Under the pieces are notes generated by a model. The model worked only from the letters and a program-made list of their open reading frames with translations, did not search any database and had not been told where the DNA came from. 64,000 nucleotides of DNA from Actinomycetospora sp. TBRC 11914 (lineage in GTDB: Bacteria; Actinomycetota; Actinomycetes; Mycobacteriales; Pseudonocardiaceae), in assembly GCF_012933465.1 (NCBI RefSeq), contig NZ_JABBND010000010.1, positions 153,096 through 217,095 of the forward strand, in the 5' to 3' direction. This document shows positions 1 to 7,979 of this stretch, one piece after another (within the stretch, counting starts at the first letter, position 1; every line of letters starts with the position of its first letter). The translations under genes were made by a program, and so were the position numbers.

Positions 1-1
1 C

Positions 2-1255
2 CCCTCCCGCCGCGTCGTCACCGTGGTCCTCGGTGTGCTCGCCGTCGTCGTCGCGGTCGCCGGGATCGTCACCGCGGTCACCGCCGCGACCGCGCCCTAC
101 CGGCTCCAGGTCGTCATGCCCTCGGCGCTCGGCCTCACGACCGGCACCCCCGTCCAGCTCGCCGGCCGGGACGCCGGGACGATCACCGGGCTGGACGCGC
201 GCGGCGACCAGGCCATCGCCACCGTCGAGCTGCCCACCGGCGACTCCGACGTCCCGCTGCCGCTGCACGCGGGCACCGTGGTGCGCGTCGAGTCGCGCTC
301 GGTGCTGGGGGAGCGGTTCCTCGCCGTCGACCCCGGCCCCGCGACCGCCGCGGCGCTCCCGGACGACGCCCTCATCCCGGCCGGGTCGGCGCAGGTCACC
401 CTCGAGGACGTCCTCGACGCCCTCGACCCCGCGACGCGGTCCCACCTCGCCTCGACCGTCCGCGAGCTCGACGGCACGCTGCACGGCCGCGAGGACGACG
501 CGAACCAGATGCTGGAGACCGCGGGACCGACGGTCGACGCGCTGGGCGCGGTGCTCGACGCGGTCGGCGACGACGGGCCCGCCATCCGCGAGCTCGTGAC
601 GAACGCCCACCAGGTCACCCAGGTCCTGGCGCAGCGCCGGGGCGCCGTCGCGGGCACCGTCCGTGACCTCGGCACCCTCACCGACGCCGTCGCCACCCGC
701 CAGCAGCAGCTCTCCGACGGCCTCGCCGAGCTGCCCGGGGCCCTCGACGCCACGCGCAACGCCCTGGACAAGGTGCCCGACGCCACCGACGCCGCGGACC
801 CCCTGCTCGACGACCTCCGTCCCGCGGCCGACCGGCTGCCCGGGGTCGCGGGCGACCTGCGCTCGGTGCTGGGGCAGCTGCAGCCGACGCTCGCGCAGCT
901 GAAGCCGACCCTGCAGGCGGCGAACGCGCTCCTCGGCGACACCCCGGGCCTGCTCGACCGCACCCACCACACCGTCCCGCAGCTCACCGAGGCGGTGCAG
1001 CGCTCCGCCCCCGCGGTGGCGTTCCTGCGGCCCTACGCGCCCGAGACCGCGGGCTTCCTCGGGAACTGGGGCAACTTCTTCTCCTCCTACGACTCGACCG
1101 GCCACGTCGCGCGCGCCCTGTTCACCGGCGGCCAGACGACGCTGAACGAGCAGCCCCCGGCCCCGCCCGTCGGCGGGGTCATCGACCGCACCCCGGCGCC
1201 GGGCGCCGCGGGCGGCCAGCCGTGGACCGACGCGAACGGGGACGCCGCACGATGA
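2..1255 (+). CDS. MCE family protein, 5' end outside window (MceA position)
   Basis: Substrate-binding subunit of an Mce lipid/sterol importer, anchored in the membrane and facing the cell wall. The frame is open to the left edge (first visible residues PSRRVVTVVLGVL), so the true start may lie outside; a GTG at 23 is the first visible candidate. An N-terminal membrane segment (about residues 5-28) is followed by the MCE beta-domain (about 30-110; GTPVQLAGRDAGTI, then SVLGERFLAVDPG) and a long helical, Gln/Leu/Asp-rich region with a Pro-rich tail. Six consecutive genes have this architecture, as in mceA-F operons, so this is probably the first MCE gene and the YrbE permeases would lie upstream. 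Its TGA overlaps the next ATG (ATGA). Confidence 0.88.
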   Translation, partial: PSRRVVTVVLGVLAVVVAVAGIVTAVTAATAPYRLQVVMPSALGLTTGTPVQLAGRDAGTITGLDARGDQAIATVELPTGDSDVPLPLHAGTVVRVESRSVLGERFLAVDPGPATAAALPDDALIPAGSAQVTLEDVLDALDPATRSHLASTVRELDGTLHGREDDANQMLETAGPTVDALGAVLDAVGDDGPAIRELVTNAHQVTQVLAQRRGAVAGTVRDLGTLTDAVATRQQQLSDGLAELPGALDATRNALDKVPDATDAADPLLDDLRPAADRLPGVAGDLRSVLGQLQPTLAQLKPTLQAANALLGDTPGLLDRTHHTVPQLTEAVQRSAPAVAFLRPYAPETAGFLGNWGNFFSSYDSTGHVARALFTGGQTTLNEQPPAPPVGGVIDRTPAPGAAGGQPWTDANGDAAR

Positions 1256-2667
1256 CCAGGACCACCCGGGCGGCCGCCGTCGCCCTCGTCGTGATCGGGC
1301 TGGTCGGCGCGACCACCGGCGCCGTGCTGCGCGCCGACGACACCGGCACCGCGTCGTCCGGGCGCGTCGAGGCCGTGTTCGCCGACGCGAGCCCGCTGCG
1401 CGCCGGCAACGAGGTCAAGATGTACGGCGTCGAGGTCGGCCTCGTCGACGAGGTCCGACTCGACCCGCCGGGCCCGCAGGGCCGGCGCCTGGCCCGCGTC
1501 GTCATGGACGTCGACCCGTCGGCGCGGCAGCTGCACGCCGACGCGGCCGCGGCCATCCGGCCGGTCAGCCTCCTCGGGGAGCGCTACCTCGACCTGACCC
1601 CCGGCACCCCGCAGGCCCCGCCGCTGGGCGACCCGGCGGTGATCGGGCCCGAGCACACCTCCCGGGCGGTGGACGTCGACGACGTCCTCGACACCTTCGA
1701 CGACCCCACCTCGGCCGCGCTCGCCGCGATGGTCACCACGCTGGGGGAGGGGCTGCGCGGCCGCGGCCCGCAGGTCGCGGCCGCCCTCGACGCGCTGGCC
1801 CCGGCGCTGCGGCGCACGGACCAGCTCACCGCGGTGCTCCACCAGCAGAACGACGCGCTCGACCACATGATCGACGACGGCTCGCGGGTGTCGGCCGGCC
1901 TCGCCGACCACGACGGCGCCACCCTCGACGAGCTCGTCGACACGACGAAGCAGACCCTCGACGCGACCGCCGCCAACCGGCAGGCGCTCGACGCGACCCT
2001 CGTCGCGCTGCCCGACACCGTGGCCTCGGTGCGGCGCACCCTCGGCCAGCTGGCCGGGACGGCCGACGCCACGACGCCGGTGCTGCGCTCGATCCGGCCG
2101 GTCACCAGCGACCTGACCACCCTGAGCCGGGAGCTGCAGGACTTCTCCGACGCCGCCGACCCGGCGCTCGGGTCGCTGCCCCCGGTGCTCGACCGCCTGG
2201 ACGCGCTGCTCGACCAGGCCCGGCCCCTCGTCGGGGACCTGCAGCCCGCGGCGCACGACCTGCACTCGGTCACCGGGTCGGTCCGGCCGATCGGGCAGGC
2301 GCTGCTCGAGCACCCGCGCGGCGTGCCGAGCCACCTGGAGGACTTCATGAGCGGCATCGCGGACTGGGCGATGGCCACCAACGGCTACGACGGCGCCTCG
2401 CACTACTTCCGCGGCGTCGCGGTGACCACCCCGCAGACGATCTGCCACGCCGGTGCCGGCCTGTTCCCCGCCGGTGCCGTCCCCGACCCGCTGTGCACGA
2501 CCGCCGGCGCGGCCGTGCCCGCGGCGCCCGGACTGCCCACGCTCCTGCCGGGGGGAGCGCCCGCCCCGGCCGCCCCCGCGCCGGCCGGGACCTCGGACAA
2601 CGCCACCGGCCTCACCCCCGCGCAGGAGCAGGGGCTCGTCGGCCAGATGCTGGGAGGGGGTCGGTGA
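1252..2667 (+). CDS. MCE family protein (MceB position)
   Basis: Second of six MCE subunits, 471 aa. A single N-terminal membrane segment (about residues 8-25) is followed by the MCE domain (about 35-115; GNEVKMYGVEVGLVDEV, then SLLGERYLDLTPG). A helical domain rich in DxLxxL repeats follows (about 130-370), with a Pro/Ala-rich C-terminal tail ending near LTPAQEQGLVGQMLGGGR. The ATG overlaps the upstream stop, so translation is probably coupled. In the Mce family six different subunits form a hetero-hexameric tunnel; the position within the operon is the only basis for the letter. Confidence 0.9.
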   Translation: MTRTTRAAAVALVVIGLVGATTGAVLRADDTGTASSGRVEAVFADASPLRAGNEVKMYGVEVGLVDEVRLDPPGPQGRRLARVVMDVDPSARQLHADAAAAIRPVSLLGERYLDLTPGTPQAPPLGDPAVIGPEHTSRAVDVDDVLDTFDDPTSAALAAMVTTLGEGLRGRGPQVAAALDALAPALRRTDQLTAVLHQQNDALDHMIDDGSRVSAGLADHDGATLDELVDTTKQTLDATAANRQALDATLVALPDTVASVRRTLGQLAGTADATTPVLRSIRPVTSDLTTLSRELQDFSDAADPALGSLPPVLDRLDALLDQARPLVGDLQPAAHDLHSVTGSVRPIGQALLEHPRGVPSHLEDFMSGIADWAMATNGYDGASHYFRGVAVTTPQTICHAGAGLFPAGAVPDPLCTTAGAAVPAAPGLPTLLPGGAPAPAAPAPAGTSDNATGLTPAQEQGLVGQMLGGGR

Positions 2668-3971
2668 TGGCCCGCACGAAGCCGGTCCCCGGGACCCACG
2701 CCGCGGCCGAGCACCGCCGGACGCTGATCGTCGGCGGCGTCGCCGTCGTCGTCATCGCCCTGATCACGGTGGTGGCGTTCACCGCGAACCGCGGCCACCT
2801 GCCCGGCGCGCCGACGACGACGGTGCGGGTCGCGTTCACCGACGTCGGCCAGACCGACGCCAACTCCGAGGTCCGCACCGGCGGCCAGCGGATCGGGCAG
2901 GTCGAGTCGGTCGCCGTCGAGAACGGTCAGGCGGTCGCCACCCTGGTCCTCGACGGCCACGTCGACGTCCACGCCGACGCCCACGCCGAGATCCGTGACC
3001 AGTCGGCGCTGGCCCAGAAGTACGTCGAGTTCTCGCCCGGCTCCGCGGCGGCGCCGCCGCTGCAGGGCGTGCTGCCGGCGGCCCACACCGACCCCACCCA
3101 CGACCTCGCCGACCTGCTCGACGTGTTCGACGAGCCGACCCGGGGGGCACTGCGCTCGACGCTGCGGGAGGTCGGCGGCGGGCTCGCGGGACAGGGAGCG
3201 GCCCTGGGCCGCTTCCTCGGCGCCGCCCGCGGCGACCTCGACGACGTCGGGACGATCACCGGGGCGCTCGCCGACCCGGACGCCGACCTGCCGGGCATGC
3301 TGAACTCCGGGGCCTCGCTCGCCGGGCACCTGGCGCCCACCTCCGACGAGCTGCGCAGCCTGCTCGCGCAGAGCCGCGACACCCTCGCGGCGGTCTCCAC
3401 CGACGGCGGGCGCCCGCTCGCGCAGACCGTCGCGGAAGCCGCGGACACGCTGCCCGCGCTGCGCACCGCCAGCGACTCGTTCTACGGCCCGCTGGGCGAC
3501 ACCGGGAACGCGATGCGCACCCTCGGGCCCGGCGCGGCGGCCCTCGGGCGGGCCACCCCCGACCTGCACGGGGTGCTGCGCGAGGCGGTCCCGCCGCTCG
3601 ACGAGGTGCCCGGCGTCGCCGACCACGCGAAGCCAGCGCTCACCGACCTCACGAGGACCTTCGCCGATCTGCGGCCCTTCGTGCCCCGCCTCGACGACGG
3701 GCTCCGGGCGGCCGCGCCGCCGCTGGCCGTCCTCTCGCGCCACACCTGCGACATCACGCTGTTCACCGACACGTTCAGCAGGCTCAACACCAGCCACAAC
3801 GGGTTCCGGCACCAGTTCCGGATCTTCCTCTCGGCGCCGTCGTCCTCGTCGCTGTCCGGCCTCCCCGCCGGGTTCGGTGACGCCCCGCTGGACACCTACC
3901 CCGCACCCTGCACGGCGTTCCGCGACCGGGACCCGAACGGTGCCCTCGTCCCCGGAGGGAGCACCGGATGA
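2667..3971 (+). CDS. MCE family protein (MceC position)
   Basis: Third MCE subunit, 434 aa. The start ATG shares one base with the upstream TGA (TGATG); an in-frame GTG immediately before it is an alternative. The N-terminus is charged, then a membrane segment (about 22-42), the MCE domain (about 48-130; EVRTGGQRIGQVESV, then LAQKYVEFSPG) and a helical region up to about residue 370. Two Cys residues sit in the C-terminal part (SRHTCDITLF and YPAPCTAF), which would be extracytoplasmic and could form a disulfide. Substrate specificity cannot be read from the sequence. Confidence 0.9.
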   Translation: MARTKPVPGTHAAAEHRRTLIVGGVAVVVIALITVVAFTANRGHLPGAPTTTVRVAFTDVGQTDANSEVRTGGQRIGQVESVAVENGQAVATLVLDGHVDVHADAHAEIRDQSALAQKYVEFSPGSAAAPPLQGVLPAAHTDPTHDLADLLDVFDEPTRGALRSTLREVGGGLAGQGAALGRFLGAARGDLDDVGTITGALADPDADLPGMLNSGASLAGHLAPTSDELRSLLAQSRDTLAAVSTDGGRPLAQTVAEAADTLPALRTASDSFYGPLGDTGNAMRTLGPGAAALGRATPDLHGVLREAVPPLDEVPGVADHAKPALTDLTRTFADLRPFVPRLDDGLRAAAPPLAVLSRHTCDITLFTDTFSRLNTSHNGFRHQFRIFLSAPSSSSLSGLPAGFGDAPLDTYPAPCTAFRDRDPNGALVPGGSTG

Positions 3972-5362
3972 CCGCCCGCTTCCGTGCCTGGCTCACCCCC
4001 GCGCGCACCGGCGCCCTGCTGCTGCTCGTCACCGTCGCGGTGTTCGCCCTCGTCTTCGCGAAGACCTCGCTGGTGACGACGCTGCGGCCCGGCTCCGTGC
4101 TCGTCGTCGACGCGGCCCGGGACTACAAGCTCGAGGCCGACAAGAGCGAGGTGAAGATCGCCGGCACCCCGGTGGGCACCGTGGCCTCGGTCGAGCAGAC
4201 CGCCCCGGGACACGTCGAGATCCGGCTCAAGCTCGACCCGGGCACCGTCGAGAAGCTCGGGACGGCGCCGCGCGCCGACATCCGTCCGACCACGGTGCTC
4301 GGCGGGACCTACTACGTCGACCTCGTCGCCGGGGGACGCCCGGGCCGGCCCGACGGCGGCCGGATCCCGGCCGACCGGACCACGACCCCCGTCGAGCTCG
4401 ACACCGCGCTCGCTGCGATCCCCCCGGACGCCCAGCGGTCCCTGCAGCGCACGTTCGGGCTGCTCGACCGGACGCTGCGTCCCGGACCCGGCGGTGCCCA
4501 GGACCCGCTGCGCTCCCTGCTGCGCACCGCGCCGGCCACCCTCGTCCCCGCCGGGCAGACGCTCGACGCGCTGCGCGGCCGGCGGCCGGACACCGACCTC
4601 GAGGCGCTCGTGACGAACGTCGACCGGGCCGCCGGCGTCCTGTCGGAGAGGGACGGGCAGCTCGGGTCGGTCGTGGACTCCTTCGCGACGACGGCCGACG
4701 TCCTGGCCCGGGAGAGCCGCCCGGTGTCCGACGCGGTCGCCGCGATGCCCGAGACCCTGCGCGCGGTCCACCGCGGCGCCGACGACCTCTCCACCACCCT
4801 GGACCGCATCCCGCCGACCGCCGACGCCATCGACCCCGCGGTCCGCGACCTCGACCCGCTCTTCCGCGACCTGGACCCGGCCCTCGCCCGGACCCACGAC
4901 CTCCTCGACCAGCTCCGCCCGGCCCTCGACGACGCCCACCCCCTCGTGGGCGACCTGGTGCCCGCCGTCCGCGCCGGGAACCGGGTGCTCGACGACGTCG
5001 CCGACCCGGTCTTCGACCGGATCAACGGCCCGATCCTCGGGGCGCTGAACGCCGAGTTCCACGGCACCCCCGAGGGCGACGAGAACTCCAAGTACCCGGG
5101 CGGAGGGCTCGACACCAGGGGCCCGCTCTACGCCCAGCTCGGTTATGCCCTGACCAACCTCAACGGCGCGATCAAGACCTACGACGGGAACGCCGGCATG
5201 ATCAATTTCCAGCCGGGCTTCGGGGCGTCCTCGCTGATCACCGGCCAGGGCGGCCTCGACGGGCTGCTCGACCGCCTCAACCACCCGCTGACCGCGCCGG
5301 GCCTGACCGACGCGGTCTCACCGGTCGCCCGCCCGCTCCTCGACCCGGGGCCCGGCCGGTGA
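3968..5362 (+). CDS. MCE family protein (MceD position)
   Basis: Fourth MCE subunit, 464 aa, starting at an ATGA overlap. N-terminal membrane segment about residues 15-32, MCE domain about 36-120 (KSEVKIAGTPVGTVASV, then TVLGGTYYVDLVAGG), then a long helical region. The C-terminal third (FDRINGPILGALNAEFHGT and following) resembles the extended C-termini of MceD-like proteins. It forms part of one continuous transcription unit with no intergenic space. Confidence 0.9.
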   Translation: MTARFRAWLTPARTGALLLLVTVAVFALVFAKTSLVTTLRPGSVLVVDAARDYKLEADKSEVKIAGTPVGTVASVEQTAPGHVEIRLKLDPGTVEKLGTAPRADIRPTTVLGGTYYVDLVAGGRPGRPDGGRIPADRTTTPVELDTALAAIPPDAQRSLQRTFGLLDRTLRPGPGGAQDPLRSLLRTAPATLVPAGQTLDALRGRRPDTDLEALVTNVDRAAGVLSERDGQLGSVVDSFATTADVLARESRPVSDAVAAMPETLRAVHRGADDLSTTLDRIPPTADAIDPAVRDLDPLFRDLDPALARTHDLLDQLRPALDDAHPLVGDLVPAVRAGNRVLDDVADPVFDRINGPILGALNAEFHGTPEGDENSKYPGGGLDTRGPLYAQLGYALTNLNGAIKTYDGNAGMINFQPGFGASSLITGQGGLDGLLDRLNHPLTAPGLTDAVSPVARPLLDPGPGR

Positions 5363-6672
5363 GCGCCGGAACGACGCTGCGCCGCCGCTGGCGGCGGCTG
5401 CGGAGCATCCCGGGCCTGGGCCGCGACACCCTCGTGCTGGTCGGCGTCGTCGTGCTCGGGGCGGTGGCGGCGGTCGTCATCCTCACCCAGCTGAACTTCA
5501 CCCCGCCGTGGAGCTCGCGCAGCGAGATCCGGGTCGAGGTCGACGACGCGGTGTCGGTGAGCCCCGGGAACTCCCAGGAGGTCCGGATCGCCGGGGTGCC
5601 GGTCGGGCTCATCGAGGGCTCCGAGGCCACCGACCACCACACCTCGATCCTCACGCTCTCGATCGAACCCGGACACCCGGTCTACGCCGACGCCCGGGCG
5701 GTGCTACGCCCGAAGAACCCGCTCAACGAGATGTACATCTCGCTGTCCCCGGGAGCGCCGCCGGCCAGGGAGCTCGGGCCCGACGACGTCCTCCCGATCA
5801 CCCAGACCTCCCGCCCGGTGCAGGTCGAGGAGGCCCTCGGCGGGCTCGACGACCGCTCCCGCGCCGCCCTGACCTCACTGATCTCGGAGTCCGACGAGGC
5901 GCTGGCCCGGGCGCCGCGGTCGCTGCCGGCCGGCCTCGACGCGACCAGCGCGACCCTCGACCAGCTGCGTCCGGTCGTCACCGCGCTCGCGGCGCGCCGC
6001 GAGAACATCCGCCGGCTCGTCGGCACCCTCGCGCAGGTCGGGACGGCGGCCGGCCACGACGACGCCCGGCTGCGGGGCCTGCTCGACTCCACGCAGGCCA
6101 CGCTGGCGACGCTCGCCGGCCGCGACGACCAGCTCGCCCACACGCTCGACCAGCTGCCCGGCCTCTCCGACGACCTGCGCCGGGCCCTGTCGAGCACCTC
6201 GACGCTGACCGGCGAGCTCGACCCGACGCTCGACGAGCTCCGGGCCGCGGGCGACGCCCTGCCACCCGCGCTCGAGCGGTTCGACGACGTGACGGTGACG
6301 CTGCAGCAGGTGGCCGCGCAGGCCACCCCCGTCGTCGCGGAGGCCCGGCCGGTGCTGGGGGGTCTGCGGCCCGTGGTCACCGACCTGAAGGGCGCCCTGG
6401 GCGACGCCCACCCGGTCGCGCGCTGGGCCGACGACGCCACCGCCCAGGTCGCGCCGTGGATGTACGACCTGCAGGCCTTCTTCGCCAACACCAACTCGGT
6501 GTTCAGCGTCGGCGAGGCGAACGGGCGCCGCATCGGCCGCGGCCACCTCTCGCTCGACCTCACCAACCCCGACGGCACGCTGCCCCCGGATCGGGCCGGC
6601 ACCAACACCTACCGCGACGGGCCGAGCCCCTACGGGCCCTACCCGGCCGCCGGGTCAGGAGGTCCCCGATGA
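5359..6672 (+). CDS. MCE family protein (MceE position)
   Basis: Fifth MCE subunit, 437 aa, GTG start overlapping the preceding stop (GTGA). The N-terminus is strongly basic (RRRWRRLR), followed by a membrane segment (about 24-45) and the MCE domain (about 55-145; SQEVRIAGVPVGLIEG, then NPLNEMYISLSPG). In characterised mycobacterial mce operons the fifth member is usually a lipoprotein, but no lipobox cysteine is visible here, so it is anchored by a transmembrane helix instead. The C-terminus ends in a Gly/Pro/Tyr-rich tail. Confidence 0.89.
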   Translation: MSAGTTLRRRWRRLRSIPGLGRDTLVLVGVVVLGAVAAVVILTQLNFTPPWSSRSEIRVEVDDAVSVSPGNSQEVRIAGVPVGLIEGSEATDHHTSILTLSIEPGHPVYADARAVLRPKNPLNEMYISLSPGAPPARELGPDDVLPITQTSRPVQVEEALGGLDDRSRAALTSLISESDEALARAPRSLPAGLDATSATLDQLRPVVTALAARRENIRRLVGTLAQVGTAAGHDDARLRGLLDSTQATLATLAGRDDQLAHTLDQLPGLSDDLRRALSSTSTLTGELDPTLDELRAAGDALPPALERFDDVTVTLQQVAAQATPVVAEARPVLGGLRPVVTDLKGALGDAHPVARWADDATAQVAPWMYDLQAFFANTNSVFSVGEANGRRIGRGHLSLDLTNPDGTLPPDRAGTNTYRDGPSPYGPYPAAGSGGPR

Positions 6673-7979
6673 AGATTCGCGACTCGCTGGTCGGACACGG
6701 CCGGCTGGCCCTCGTCCTCGGGTTCGCCCTGGTGAGCCTGCTCGTCCTGGCCTGGATGTGGTCGTTCACCGGGGTCGAGGTCCCGTTCTTCACCTCCGAC
6801 CGCGACTACGCGGTCTCCGCCGACGTCGACACCGTGCGCAACCTGGTGCCGTTCGCCGACGTCGAGACGGCCGGCGTGCGCGTCGGGGTCGTGGAGACCA
6901 TCACCCCGGCGCCCGGGGCGGCGTCGGCCCGGCGGCTCGAGCTGCGCCTCGACGACGTCGCCGTCCCGCTGCACCAGGGCGCGAGCATCCGGGTCAGCGA
7001 GAAGTCGCTGGCCGGGCAGTACTACGTCGACCTCGTCGACGGCACCGGGCCTGCCCTGCCGTCCGGGACGGTGCTGCCCCCGGCCGGGGTGCGGCCCTCG
7101 GTCGACCTGCGCGACGTCCTCGCGAGCGTCGACACCCCCACCCGCGGCGCGCTCGGGTCGGTGATCCGGTCCGCGGGGACCGCGACCGCGGGCCGCCGGC
7201 AGGACGTCGCGCGCCTCGTCGACGGCCTGGCCCGCATCGGGGACCACGGCGGCGACGCGCTCGACGCGCTCTCCGCGCAGTCGGCCGACCTCACCCGCCT
7301 CTCGGCCGAGCTGGACACCGTCTTCTCCTCGGTGGACACGGACCGCGGGCAGATCGCCCAGGTCGTCCGCGACGCGAACCGGGTCACGGCCGCGACCGCC
7401 GGCCAGCGCCAGGCCCTGCAGGGCAGCGTCGAGCGTCTGCCCGGGCTGCTCGCCAGCACCCGCACCGCCTCCGACGACCTCACCGGGCTCTCCGGGAAGC
7501 TCGCCCCGGTCGCGTCCGACCTGCAGCGGGCCGCTCCCGACCTCGGCATCGCGCTGCAGGAGCTGCCGGTGGTGACCGCGGAGCTCCGCGGGCTGCTGCC
7601 CGACCTGAAGGGCACGCTCGACGCTTCCCCGGCCACCCTCGACCGGGTCCCCGCGACCGGCGCCGACGTCCGCGCCTTCGTCGGGCCGGCGACGGACCTG
7701 CTGCGCGACCTCAACCCCGCGCTGCGCTACCTGCGGCCCTACGGCCCCGAGGCGGGCCAGTTCTTCGCGAACTTCGCCGCCGGGATGGACCACCCCACCA
7801 CGGACGGGCAGATCTACATCCCCCTGCAGGCCGTGGAGAACCCGGGCGCGCTGCAGCCCGACCCCCTCACGCTGCCACCCGGCATCATCACCGGGGAGAA
7901 CGCCTACCCGGCGCCCGGGTCCCTCGCGAACCGGCAGCCGCAGGGGCCGTTCCCCCACATCGATCGGGACGGCGGATGA
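6669..7979 (+). CDS. MCE family protein (MceF position)
   Basis: Sixth MCE subunit, 436 aa, ATGA overlap with the fifth. Membrane segment about residues 13-33, MCE domain about 45-125 (ADVETAGVRVGVVETI, then SLAGQYYVDLVDG), then an extended helical part and a C-terminal region (LRPYGPEAGQFFANFAAGM) that recurs in several of these subunits. It completes the six-subunit set expected for one Mce channel, which supports reading the first gene as the mceA position. Confidence 0.9.
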   Translation: MKIRDSLVGHGRLALVLGFALVSLLVLAWMWSFTGVEVPFFTSDRDYAVSADVDTVRNLVPFADVETAGVRVGVVETITPAPGAASARRLELRLDDVAVPLHQGASIRVSEKSLAGQYYVDLVDGTGPALPSGTVLPPAGVRPSVDLRDVLASVDTPTRGALGSVIRSAGTATAGRRQDVARLVDGLARIGDHGGDALDALSAQSADLTRLSAELDTVFSSVDTDRGQIAQVVRDANRVTAATAGQRQALQGSVERLPGLLASTRTASDDLTGLSGKLAPVASDLQRAAPDLGIALQELPVVTAELRGLLPDLKGTLDASPATLDRVPATGADVRAFVGPATDLLRDLNPALRYLRPYGPEAGQFFANFAAGMDHPTTDGQIYIPLQAVENPGALQPDPLTLPPGIITGENAYPAPGSLANRQPQGPFPHIDRDGG